A model generated the notes under the pieces. The model was not told the DNA's origin, made no database searches, and saw only the letters and a list, made by a program, of their open reading frames with translations. The translations under genes were made by a program, and so were the position numbers. From the NCBI GenBank assembly GCA_049680295.1, contig JBAUHN010000478.1:1-36860 (forward strand): 36,860 nucleotides of DNA, read 5' to 3'. Positions 8,471 through 15,742 of the stretch are shown in pieces. Position 1 is the stretch's first letter; the number at the start of each line of letters is the position of its first letter. This DNA is from JBAUHN01 sp049680295. GTDB taxonomy: Bacteria > Pseudomonadota > Alphaproteobacteria > Rhodobacterales > Rhodobacteraceae.

Positions 8471-8571
8471 TCCGTCAACAACCTTTGACTGTTTTCTTGA
8501 CATAAGATTGTATTTCATCTCGTTTAGACCGTAGTTAAAATTTCTGTAAGCTGAGTAATGGGTAAACACCA

Positions 8572-9042
8572 ATGGCACCAAGTAGTTGCTTTTCCTCCTC
8601 AAACTTTCGACTTCACGATCGGCTTGGCTTTCGCCTGTCCCGCCTATCAAAACTGGCACAATCGCGCCTGGATGCCAAATTGTCCGCCTTTGGAATGACG
8701 CGGATGAAATGGTGCGTCCTTTCGGGCATTGGTCTGGAAAACATCGTATCGCCCTCTGAATTGGCAGATCACATCGGGATCACCCGGCCTGCAACATCAC
8801 GCCTGCTGAACGAATTACGCAACGACGGTCTTGTCGCGCAGGCCCTCGACCAGTCTGATGGCAGATCGCGTCGTCTTTCCATTACAGGTCAGGGCCAAAA
8901 GACATTGCGCCAATGCCTTCCGCTGGTAGATGAGAACGAAAAATACCTTGCGGACAAGCTGGATGGTGAGAGTTTGCAACTGTTTAGTCGCACTTTGAAC
9001 TTGTTGTTAGATGGCGAAACCGCAGAGCTCGACAATATCTAG
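8572..9042 (+). CDS. MarR family transcriptional regulator
   Basis: 156 residues with the MarR winged-helix layout: an N-terminal dimerisation helix (FRLSRLSKLAQSRLDAKL), the recognition region SPSELADHIGITRPATSRLLNELRNDGLV (given here in part; about residues 60-88), a wing containing DQSDGRSRRLSIT, and a long C-terminal dimerisation helix. Such proteins are dimeric DNA-binding repressors or activators that respond to small ligands. The start ATG 8572 has no strong ribosome binding site; the next Met would remove part of the first helix, so 8572 is kept. The neighbours are a degraded gene upstream and psd about 370 bases downstream, so no target is suggested beyond possible autoregulation through the AT-rich dyad upstream. 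Confidence 0.88.
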   Translation: MAPSSCFSSSNFRLHDRLGFRLSRLSKLAQSRLDAKLSAFGMTRMKWCVLSGIGLENIVSPSELADHIGITRPATSRLLNELRNDGLVAQALDQSDGRSRRLSITGQGQKTLRQCLPLVDENEKYLADKLDGESLQLFSRTLNLLLDGETAELDNI

Positions 9043-9409
9043 GAACTAAACCCAATTCCTACAGGCCTTCCGTTTCGGTCAGGTTCTGGTCCGACGATGA
9101 AGTTGAGAGATGGATTGACAGTCTGTTTCAACGCGCAAATGAAGCAGCATGGAGCAATCCAAAAAGCACACTCGCCAACCAATCCACAGGCGGCGTCAAG
9201 CACCTTAGCGTTTTTTGTGTTGATCCCCCCTTCGGCGGTCACTAGACCCGGTCTGTGCACAGTTTGCTTCTGCGGCATTGGTGGATTTTGGTTGCCTAAA
9301 TCTCGAACTGTCTGCCGCCGCCCTGCACATCTGTCTCATAAATGTGTATCTTTATGTATCAGGTCTCTGAACACGCCAACCAAATGCGCTTGCACAAAGG
9401 AATTTCAGG
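9043..9409. other. Intergenic stretch upstream of psd
   Basis: No gene is supported here. At 9046-9067 a 22-base word (CTAAACCCAATTCCTACAGG and on) matches 19 of 22 bases of 7337-7358, the intergenic DNA upstream of the ABC ATPase gene. The right end should contain the promoter for psd-pssA, but I cannot point to a convincing -35/-10 pair. Confidence 0.4.
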
Positions 9410-10102
9410 ATGAATATGCTAAAAATTGTCGCCGTTCCGATGCACCGCGAAGGCCGCAAATTCGTCGCCATCTTTGCGATAATCACGCTGCTGCTGGCGC
9501 TGGTCTGGGAACCCCTTTTCTGGCTGGGCGTGGGTGCAACCGTGTGGTGCTACTATTTCTTTCGCGACCCGGTGCGGTCTGTGCCGCAGCGCGAGGGATT
9601 AATTCTGTCCCCGGCTGATGGGGTTGTATCGCTGATCACCAAGGTCGCCCCACCGCCGGAGCTGGCTTTGGGCGATACGCCCGTTACGCGCGTGTCGGTG
9701 TTTATGAATGTCTTCAACTGCCATGTGAACCGGGCGCCCATGGCGGGCAAAGTGACCCATATCGCCTATCACAAGGGCAAGTTTGTGAACGCATCTCTGG
9801 ACAAAGCCAGCGAACACAACGAACGCAACGGTCTTGCGATGGAAAACGCCGAGGGTGTGCGCATCGGCATCGTCCAGATTGCTGGCCTTGTGGCACGTCG
9901 CATCGTCTGTTTCGTGCAGGAAGGCCAACAGATCGGCACCGGAGAACGGTTCGGGCTGATCCGCTTTGGCAGCCGTTTGGACATTTATCTGCCCGATGGC
10001 GTCTTGCCTTTGGTTACCTTGGGTCAGACGGCGGTGGCGGGCGAAACCATTCTTGCCGACCTGACAACCCCGGGTATTGACGCACAGGCCGCAATGATAT
10101 GA
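9410..10102 (+). CDS. psd: Phosphatidylserine decarboxylase proenzyme
   Basis: 230 residues, ATG 9410 preceded by AAAGGA. This is the short PSD type with a hydrophobic N-terminal membrane segment (about 19-50), SPADG (67-71), VFNCHVNR (101-108), and the self-cleavage site FGS in RFGSRLDIY (Gly187-Ser188). Ser188 becomes the pyruvoyl prosthetic group after autocleavage. The enzyme decarboxylates phosphatidylserine to phosphatidylethanolamine at the inner membrane. It overlaps pssA by four bases (ATGA), so the two consecutive steps are made from one message. Length and motifs are complete and nothing looks unusual. Confidence 0.96.
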   Translation: MNMLKIVAVPMHREGRKFVAIFAIITLLLALVWEPLFWLGVGATVWCYYFFRDPVRSVPQREGLILSPADGVVSLITKVAPPPELALGDTPVTRVSVFMNVFNCHVNRAPMAGKVTHIAYHKGKFVNASLDKASEHNERNGLAMENAEGVRIGIVQIAGLVARRIVCFVQEGQQIGTGERFGLIRFGSRLDIYLPDGVLPLVTLGQTAVAGETILADLTTPGIDAQAAMI

Positions 10103-10851
10103 CCGCAACCCGCCGCATCAAAGTCCGCCATGTCGTCCCCAGCCTGGTGACCGTTTTTGCGATTTGTGCCGGCCTCACCTCTGTCCGGATGAGCATGGAA
10201 GGCCATCTTCAGACCGCAGTCTACCTGATCATCGTGGCAATTTTTCTGGACGCCGCGGATGGCAAAATCGCCCGCTTTTTAAACACCGCCAGCCCGTTTG
10301 GCGCTGAATTGGATTCGCTTGCCGACTTTTTCAATTTCGGCATCGCGCCGGGCATTCTGATCTACAACGCGTTTTTTGCAGGCTCGGAATACGCCAATAT
10401 GGGGTGGCTCAGCTCGCTTATTCTGGCGACCTGCTGTGCGCTGCGACTGGCCCGTTTTAACATGACGCTTGTGGATGACACAGAAACGCAGAAAAGCAGT
10501 GACTACTTTGTCGGTGTACCTGCGCCCGCCCTTGCCTGTCTGGCTTTGATGCCTGCATTCTTACTGCTGATCGGTTGGACCTCACTGACCGAACGGTCCT
10601 ATGTCATTGCGATATATGTGATTTTGGTGTCAGGTCTGGCCGTCAGCACGATCCCGACGTTTTCGATCAAACATGCATCAATCAACCGCCAATACCTGCC
10701 AATGTTCATCTTGGGCGCGGTTATTCTGGTCGTTTGTCTGGTGGTCTACCCTTGGCCAACTTTGGTTTTTGCCAACCTATTGTATCTGGCCTCTTTGCCC
10801 CTGTCTGCATCCCGAAAAGCGGCCGAGACTAAGGACAAGCCAGACGACTGA
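10099..10851 (+). CDS. pssA: CDP-diacylglycerol-serine O-phosphatidyltransferase
   Basis: 250 residues with the full CDP-alcohol phosphotransferase motif D-G-x2-A-R-x8-G-x3-D-x3-D at residues 54-76 (Asp54, Gly55, Ala58, Arg59, Gly68, Asp72, Asp76). It has about seven to eight hydrophobic segments and a short polar C-terminal tail. The enzyme makes phosphatidylserine from CDP-diacylglycerol and L-serine in the inner membrane, supplying the upstream psd product. The ATG overlaps the psd stop by four bases. The gene ends 19 bases before the convergent sulfotransferase gene. Confidence 0.96.
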   Translation: MTATRRIKVRHVVPSLVTVFAICAGLTSVRMSMEGHLQTAVYLIIVAIFLDAADGKIARFLNTASPFGAELDSLADFFNFGIAPGILIYNAFFAGSEYANMGWLSSLILATCCALRLARFNMTLVDDTETQKSSDYFVGVPAPALACLALMPAFLLLIGWTSLTERSYVIAIYVILVSGLAVSTIPTFSIKHASINRQYLPMFILGAVILVVCLVVYPWPTLVFANLLYLASLPLSASRKAAETKDKPDD

Positions 10852-10870
10852 CGCGCCCTGAGGTCAGGCC

Positions 10871-11857
10871 CTAGCTGCCATGCAGTTTGCGGGCAATCAT
10901 TGTCCAGTGCCGCAATTTCAGATCATCGCGGCAAAACGCGGTACTGTGGCTGTCGGGTATCGCAAATGAAAACCCTGGCTGGTGCTTTTGAACCCGCGCG
11001 ACAAACGCATCGTTCAGCGGCGCAAACTCCGTCTCGATCTGCACAATTTCATCGCGGCTGTAACCCAGTGTCTTGCGGCCCTCGGCACAGGTAGAAATGC
11101 AGCGGCTCAGCACATCCATCAACGCACCGTCGGGCACCTGACGCCCCGATATCTGATGCGCCAAATACAGGCTCAGTGGATCAGGCGACACATTCACCGC
11201 GCGGTCGTCCAGCGGCGTCATATGATCGGCAGACACAGCGGCACCCAGCACATCCAGAAAGGCCTGAACCACACCACCTGGCGCGGCCCTGATCTGATCA
11301 AAATCGAACACTGTGATCTGATCTGGTTTGAACCCCGTCTCGACATGGTCCAGCACCCGCCCGTGATCAACCCACAATCCGGATGCCTGATGATCACTTA
11401 GCGCTGCTGCCACAAAATTCCGAAACGCAGGGGCCTTGGCACTTTTGGCCCGTTGCGACCAGATAGACTGAATCAAATCCACCTGCCCCCGCACCGCATA
11501 GATGATCTGAACGCTCTCGAAATCGCGCAGACGCGCGGCCAGTTCAGCCATATCAACCGCTTGCGATTGCGCCCTCGAAAACGGCTCGGCGGATAGGAAA
11601 ACGACGCCGTCTTTACCCGCGTATTCCGCAACAAACCGCTGCCAAAGACCATCCGGCCCGCCCCCGCCAAAGTATTCAGCTGGAATTTCCGGCACATCAA
11701 TCCACGGCGCCACCAAAATGTGGTGCGCCGGGTTTGGCCCCAAATCGGGATAGAACACACCTGCCTGTTCCAACTGCTCGCGGTTGTGGAAAAAGCAGCG
11801 TTGCAGATAGCTGGTCGCGGTTTTATGCGCGCCGATATGCAAAATCACCCGCGCCAT
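10871..11857 (-). CDS. Sulfotransferase-like protein (copy 1 of a tandem pair)
   Basis: 328 residues from ATG 11857; an upstream in-frame TTG at 11884 lies inside the preceding gene and is less likely. The N-terminus has the sulfotransferase P-loop-like motif LHIGAHKTATSYLQ (about 6-19; Lys of HKT binds the 5'-phosphosulfate of PAPS). A later YAVRGQVDLIQSIWSQ fits the 3'-phosphate motif (Arg and Ser). Family enzymes move sulfate from PAPS to hydroxyl groups of carbohydrates or other acceptors. It follows copy 2 by four bases and copy 2 overlaps kpsM, so all three form one minus-strand operon; sulfation of the exported polysaccharide is the natural inference. The acceptor is unknown. Confidence 0.8.
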   Translation of the reverse strand: MARVILHIGAHKTATSYLQRCFFHNREQLEQAGVFYPDLGPNPAHHILVAPWIDVPEIPAEYFGGGGPDGLWQRFVAEYAGKDGVVFLSAEPFSRAQSQAVDMAELAARLRDFESVQIIYAVRGQVDLIQSIWSQRAKSAKAPAFRNFVAAALSDHQASGLWVDHGRVLDHVETGFKPDQITVFDFDQIRAAPGGVVQAFLDVLGAAVSADHMTPLDDRAVNVSPDPLSLYLAHQISGRQVPDGALMDVLSRCISTCAEGRKTLGYSRDEIVQIETEFAPLNDAFVARVQKHQPGFSFAIPDSHSTAFCRDDLKLRHWTMIARKLHGS

Positions 11858-11861
11858 GGGG

Positions 11862-12881
11862 TCAGGCCGCCCGCGCAAGGGCAAGTTCGCGGTAAACCCT
11901 GATCCAGAATGCCTCGTTCAGACGCCCGCGAAAAGTATCAACGCCCGGTCCCAGCATCGGGCCTATGGAAAATCCTGGCTGCAGGCTGGCGATGCGGTTG
12001 ATGAACTGGTGGTTAAGCGGCAAGAACACCTCGCGCATTTCGGCAAGCTCGGTCCGGGTGAACAGCGTCGATTTTCCGGTGGATTTACTGGCCATCGCCA
12101 GACATCGTGCCATCACATCAACCAGTCCCGGATTGGCCACCCTTGGCGCCGCCACCGAGTTTGCAGCGAAGGTCGCCAAAGGGTTTGCCGACACATTCGA
12201 ATGACCCTGCCCAAACGGCTTTAAATCCTCCACCCGCAGGTCCGCGCCCAGAATATCCAGAAAAGCACCCACAATGCCGCCCGGTTGCGTGATTGCGGTG
12301 TCATAGGACAAAAACCTGATCTCATCGGGGGCAAAGCCGGTCAGGATATGCCGGTAGAGAACATTGTAATCCAGCGTCAGCCCGTCGACGATTGTATGAT
12401 CCCGTGCGCGCTGGTAAAAAACGTCCCAATGGTCCGGGTTCCGCCCGGTTGAGACCTGTTGATACACCGACTGCACAAAGCTGGCCTGATTGCGCAATGT
12501 GCATATCACCTGCACCTGATCAAAGCCCGCCACCAGCTGGCGCAACTCCGCCATATCAACCTTGGTCGGGCGCAATCGCGACAATTCCTCGGACGAGACA
12601 AACACCGTATGCGGTTTCCCGGAATGCGCGCGGACCAACTTGCGCCACGCGCGTTTTGAATTGGCCATGGCATAGGGAAACGGCATTTTGATCCAGTCGC
12701 TGGCCAATCCATGTTGCCCATGTGTGCGGCCCAGATAGGGGAACACCACACCTTTGGATTTCAGCAATTTTCGGTTTGCAAAAAACATGTCCTGCAAATG
12801 CGTGGTCGCTGTTTTGTGTGTGCCGATGTGGATCACAATTCGCGATTCCCCTGCCGTGGCAGTCCGATCAGGCCTGGTCAT
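11862..12881 (-). CDS. Sulfotransferase-like protein (copy 2 of a tandem pair)
   Basis: 339 residues, ATG overlapping the kpsM stop by four bases (ATGA). It is a clear paralogue of the downstream copy: HIGTHKTATTHLQ (18-30) against HIGAHKTATSYLQ, a shared VDMAEL segment followed by a predicted VICTLRNQASFVQSVYQQ 3'-phosphate motif, SYDTAITQPGGIVGAFLDILGA (given in part: GGIVGAFLDILGA) against GGVVQAFLDVLGA, and a similar PLNxxFxxR segment near the C-terminus. Both probably use PAPS in the cytosol. Divergence is large outside the motifs, so they probably act on different positions or sugars rather than being redundant. Translational coupling to kpsM ties them to polysaccharide export. Confidence 0.8.
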   Translation of the reverse strand: MTRPDRTATAGESRIVIHIGTHKTATTHLQDMFFANRKLLKSKGVVFPYLGRTHGQHGLASDWIKMPFPYAMANSKRAWRKLVRAHSGKPHTVFVSSEELSRLRPTKVDMAELRQLVAGFDQVQVICTLRNQASFVQSVYQQVSTGRNPDHWDVFYQRARDHTIVDGLTLDYNVLYRHILTGFAPDEIRFLSYDTAITQPGGIVGAFLDILGADLRVEDLKPFGQGHSNVSANPLATFAANSVAAPRVANPGLVDVMARCLAMASKSTGKSTLFTRTELAEMREVFLPLNHQFINRIASLQPGFSIGPMLGPGVDTFRGRLNEAFWIRVYRELALARAA

Positions 12882-13702
12882 TTCAACGCGATATCCTTGT
12901 GGTTTTTCAGCAAAAACAACAGCCCAAACACCCCCACCCCTAAAGCGAGTGAAAACACATAAATCGGGTCCACATGAACCGCGTCATAGGTGCCATAGAA
13001 TCCGTTTCGCATTTCACTGACGCCATGCGCCAAAGGGTTCATCATCATCCAGTCGCGGTATTGCGCCGGCACATCCTCGGGGATGAACAAAATGCCCGAA
13101 ATGATAAACAAGGGCCGCGTCAGGATCGCCCAGACCCGTTCCCACAATGGGAAACCAGTCATTAAGAAACAGTTCATAACGCCAATAGAAATTGCGATAC
13201 CCACGATCATCGCCAGAGACGTGAAAATCGCAGACCAGTTCAGGATAGGGTTTAGGTCAAAAATCTGAATGATACCCATCACAACCAGACTAAACACCAA
13301 AAGATGGGTCAATATGTCCAAGACCAACCGCGCGATCAACGCATCGGCGAAAGTAACGGCAGGATATTCCAGCAATTGGCGTGAATAACGGATCGAGGCG
13401 GCCAGTTTGCTGCTGACCGACATATAGATCGCAAACGGTAGATACCCAGTGGCATAAAACAGCATGAAATTGCTGCCAAGGCTGGGCGAGCGTAACACGA
13501 TACTGAACACGAAACTCAGCAAAGTCAGCGCCGCCACCGGTTCCAGCACCAGCCACAGATACCCCCCCGGTGACCGTCCATAGGTCGACGACATCTCGCG
13601 CAGAACCAACGCCATGACCGATCTGAAGAACCTGAACCGCCGATCGGCCGGTCTCAGCGGTGCCTGAAGGATATCCATGGGCGGTATTAACCTTTTGTTC
13701 AC
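12878..13702 (-). CDS. kpsM: ABC-2 type polysaccharide export permease (KpsM/Wzm-like)
   Basis: 274 residues, GTG start at 13702; an internal ATG at 13678 (MDILQAPLRP) is the alternative. An N-terminal cytoplasmic part (FFRSVMALVLREMSSTYGRS) is followed by about six hydrophobic segments and ends FLLKNHKDIALK, the ABC-2 transporter layout of capsule exporters. With KpsT it forms the inner-membrane channel that moves finished polysaccharide to the periplasm. It faces away from kpsE-kpsT across a 72-base divergent promoter region and leads an operon with two sulfotransferase genes. Confidence 0.9.
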   Translation of the reverse strand: MNKRLIPPMDILQAPLRPADRRFRFFRSVMALVLREMSSTYGRSPGGYLWLVLEPVAALTLLSFVFSIVLRSPSLGSNFMLFYATGYLPFAIYMSVSSKLAASIRYSRQLLEYPAVTFADALIARLVLDILTHLLVFSLVVMGIIQIFDLNPILNWSAIFTSLAMIVGIAISIGVMNCFLMTGFPLWERVWAILTRPLFIISGILFIPEDVPAQYRDWMMMNPLAHGVSEMRNGFYGTYDAVHVDPIYVFSLALGVGVFGLLFLLKNHKDIALK

Positions 13703-13774
13703 AATGGTTACTTACCCATTCTACTTTAAGATGATCATCTTTTACACCACACCCGGAAAGGTCAAGTTCCCATC
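13703..13774. promoter_or_regulatory. Divergent promoter region between kpsM and kpsE-kpsT
   Basis: Only 72 bases separate the two divergent export units, so their promoters must overlap or lie inside coding sequence. TTAA-CCTTTTG-TTCA at 13687-13701, inside the kpsM start, is one base away from the CtrA consensus. No confident promoter element is seen. Coordinated expression of the three export genes is inferred from the arrangement. Confidence 0.35.
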
Positions 13775-15049
13775 GTGCCCGAAACACAACAAATCGCACC
13801 GAAACGGGCGCTTTCGGGCGATCTGACCGCCCACCAAAAACGCCGTCGCGCGCAACTGCGCCAACAGCAAGAACAGGCCGAACAGGAACGATACGAGACG
13901 GCCGAAAAAGCCCGCAGATCGCTGATCGCACCCACTGCGCGCCCTGCCTATCTGCGGCTGCGGCATTGGGTCATCCTGTTCAGCTTTTTGATGCTTGTGG
14001 TCGCACCTGCCGGGGCAGCGGGCTACTATCTTTATACCCGTGCGGCCGATCAATACGCCTCGACCGTCGGCTTTACCGTGCGTCGCGAAGAAACCGGATC
14101 GGCCTATGAAATTCTGGGCGGGTTGACCAATTTTTCAAACGCCAGCTCATCCGACACCGATATCCTGTACGAATTTATCCAAAGTCAGGAACTGGTCCGC
14201 GCCATTGACGACAGCCTTGATTTGCGCCGCATCTTTCGCAAACCGGATGGCGATGTGCTTTTCGCCCTGAAAGACAAAGCCACCATCGAAGATTTGATGA
14301 TCTACTGGAAACGCATGGTGCGCGTCGCCTATGACCCCGGTACCGGCCTGATCGAGGTAGAGGCGCGCGCATTTGATCCACGCGATGCCACCGCCATCGC
14401 CACCGAAATCTTTGACCGCTCCAACATTATGATAAACCAATTGTCCACTGTCGCGCGCAGTGACACCACGCGTTACGCCGAGGACGAATTGAACCAGGCT
14501 GTGTCACGGCTAAAGGTGGCGCGTCAGGCGCTGACCCGGTTTCGCAATGACAAACGGCTGGTGGACCCAACAGCAGATATCCAAAGTCAGATGGGCCTGT
14601 TGAATTCGCTGCAAACCCAATTGGCCGGCGCCCTGATCGACCTTGATCTGCTTGAGGCGTCAACCCGTTCTGCCGATCCGCGCATAGATCAGGCCAACCG
14701 AAAAATCATGGTCATCGAAAACCGGATTGAGGGTGAACGCCAAAAGCTGGGGGTGGGAGGCGGGCAAGGCGGTGTTGGCTATGCCGCACTGCTGGGCGAA
14801 TACGAAAGCCTGCAAGTCGATCTGGAATTCGCGCAAAACGCCTATACCGCGTCATTGTCCGCATATGACACTGCCGTCGCCGAAGCCCGACGCCAAAGCA
14901 GATATCTGGCCGCCTACCTTAAGCCAACATTACCCGAAAGCGCGATCTACCCAAAACGCGCGATCATCCTGACGGTCGCAACGCTGATGCTGTTTGGCGT
15001 TTGGTCGATTCTGGTGCTGGTGTTCTACAGCCTCCGCGACCGGCGGTAA
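13775..15049 (+). CDS. kpsE: Capsule export inner-membrane protein (KpsE/CtrB-like)
   Basis: 424 residues from GTG 13775 (GGAAAGG further upstream than ideal). A basic, Gln/Glu-rich cytoplasmic N-terminus (about 1-60) precedes a transmembrane helix (about 65-88), a large periplasmic part with coiled-coil segments (about 215-260 and 290-385), and a C-terminal helix (about 394-418) ending in basic residues. A proline-containing segment PTLPESAIYPKR precedes that helix, as in polysaccharide co-polymerase proteins. KpsE links the KpsMT ABC transporter with the outer-membrane export protein. No outer-membrane partner (KpsD-like) gene lies in this window. kpsT begins five bases after the stop. Confidence 0.88.
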   Translation: MPETQQIAPKRALSGDLTAHQKRRRAQLRQQQEQAEQERYETAEKARRSLIAPTARPAYLRLRHWVILFSFLMLVVAPAGAAGYYLYTRAADQYASTVGFTVRREETGSAYEILGGLTNFSNASSSDTDILYEFIQSQELVRAIDDSLDLRRIFRKPDGDVLFALKDKATIEDLMIYWKRMVRVAYDPGTGLIEVEARAFDPRDATAIATEIFDRSNIMINQLSTVARSDTTRYAEDELNQAVSRLKVARQALTRFRNDKRLVDPTADIQSQMGLLNSLQTQLAGALIDLDLLEASTRSADPRIDQANRKIMVIENRIEGERQKLGVGGGQGGVGYAALLGEYESLQVDLEFAQNAYTASLSAYDTAVAEARRQSRYLAAYLKPTLPESAIYPKRAIILTVATLMLFGVWSILVLVFYSLRDRR

Positions 15050-15054
15050 CGACA

Positions 15055-15726
15055 ATGATCAGCCTAAGCAACGTCAGCAAATCCTTTCACTATCGCGGCA
15101 AGACCAAAGTAGTCGCCGACAAGATCAGCGCCGAATTTTCAACCGGGCAATCCATCGCGCTGCTGGGACGCAACGGCGCGGGCAAATCCAGCTTGCTCAA
15201 GATGATTGCAGGCTCCATGCGCCCCGATTCCGGCCAGATCAAAATCGACGGCGCGATCTCATGGCCGGTCGGGTTTGCAGGCAGCTTTCATCAGGATATG
15301 ACCGGTGATCAGAACACCTTGTTCGTGGCGCGTGTTTACGGCGTCGATACCCGCGAACTTCGTGATTTTGTCGAGGATTTCGCCGAGTTAGGGTCGCATT
15401 TTTACCAACCCTTGCGCAGCTATTCCGCAGGCATGAAAGCCCGGCTTGCCTTTGCCGTCTCGATGGGAATTCACTTTGACATCTATCTGGTGGACGAGGT
15501 TTCAGCCGTGGGCGACGCCCGGTTTCGCGAGAAAAGCGAAGTGGTTTTTCACGACCGGATGCGCAACAGCGGCGCGGTCGTTGTCACCCATTCCATGGCG
15601 ATGGTCCGGCGCATATGCGATGCCGCCGCCGTACTGGAAAACGGCCGACTGACATTCTATGACAACATCAACGAAGCGATCCTCCATCACGAACGCAATA
15701 TGCGTATCAGCGACGGACAGGAATAG
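15055..15726 (+). CDS. kpsT: Polysaccharide export ABC transporter ATPase (KpsT/Wzt-like)
   Basis: 223 residues from ATG 15055, five bases after kpsE; an upstream in-frame start at 15001 lies inside kpsE and is rejected. Walker A GRNGAGKSS (38-46), signature SYSAGMKARLAFA (about 122-134), Walker B IYLVDE (143-148), and switch histidine in VVVTHS. The short length and VGDARFREKSE segment are typical of capsule exporters without a C-terminal sugar-binding domain, so the polymer is probably exported without a modified-end recognition domain. It powers KpsM. It ends 16 bases from the convergent glycosyltransferase gene. Confidence 0.93.
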   Translation: MISLSNVSKSFHYRGKTKVVADKISAEFSTGQSIALLGRNGAGKSSLLKMIAGSMRPDSGQIKIDGAISWPVGFAGSFHQDMTGDQNTLFVARVYGVDTRELRDFVEDFAELGSHFYQPLRSYSAGMKARLAFAVSMGIHFDIYLVDEVSAVGDARFREKSEVVFHDRMRNSGAVVVTHSMAMVRRICDAAAVLENGRLTFYDNINEAILHHERNMRISDGQE

Positions 15727-15742
15727 ACCCGCCAGTTGCCGT

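Noticed and set aside
8485..8513. TTGACT ... TTGTAT as a marR promoter
   Set aside because: Spacing of 17 is right but the -10 matches only three of six bases; not strong enough to annotate as a promoter.
9039..9278. 79-residue minus-strand frame downstream of marR
   Set aside because: Starts without a ribosome binding site, overlaps the end of marR, and resembles no protein I know.
15001..15054. Longer KpsT start inside kpsE
   Set aside because: The extra 18 residues are out-of-frame kpsE sequence; ATG 15055 right after the kpsE stop fits the family N-terminus.
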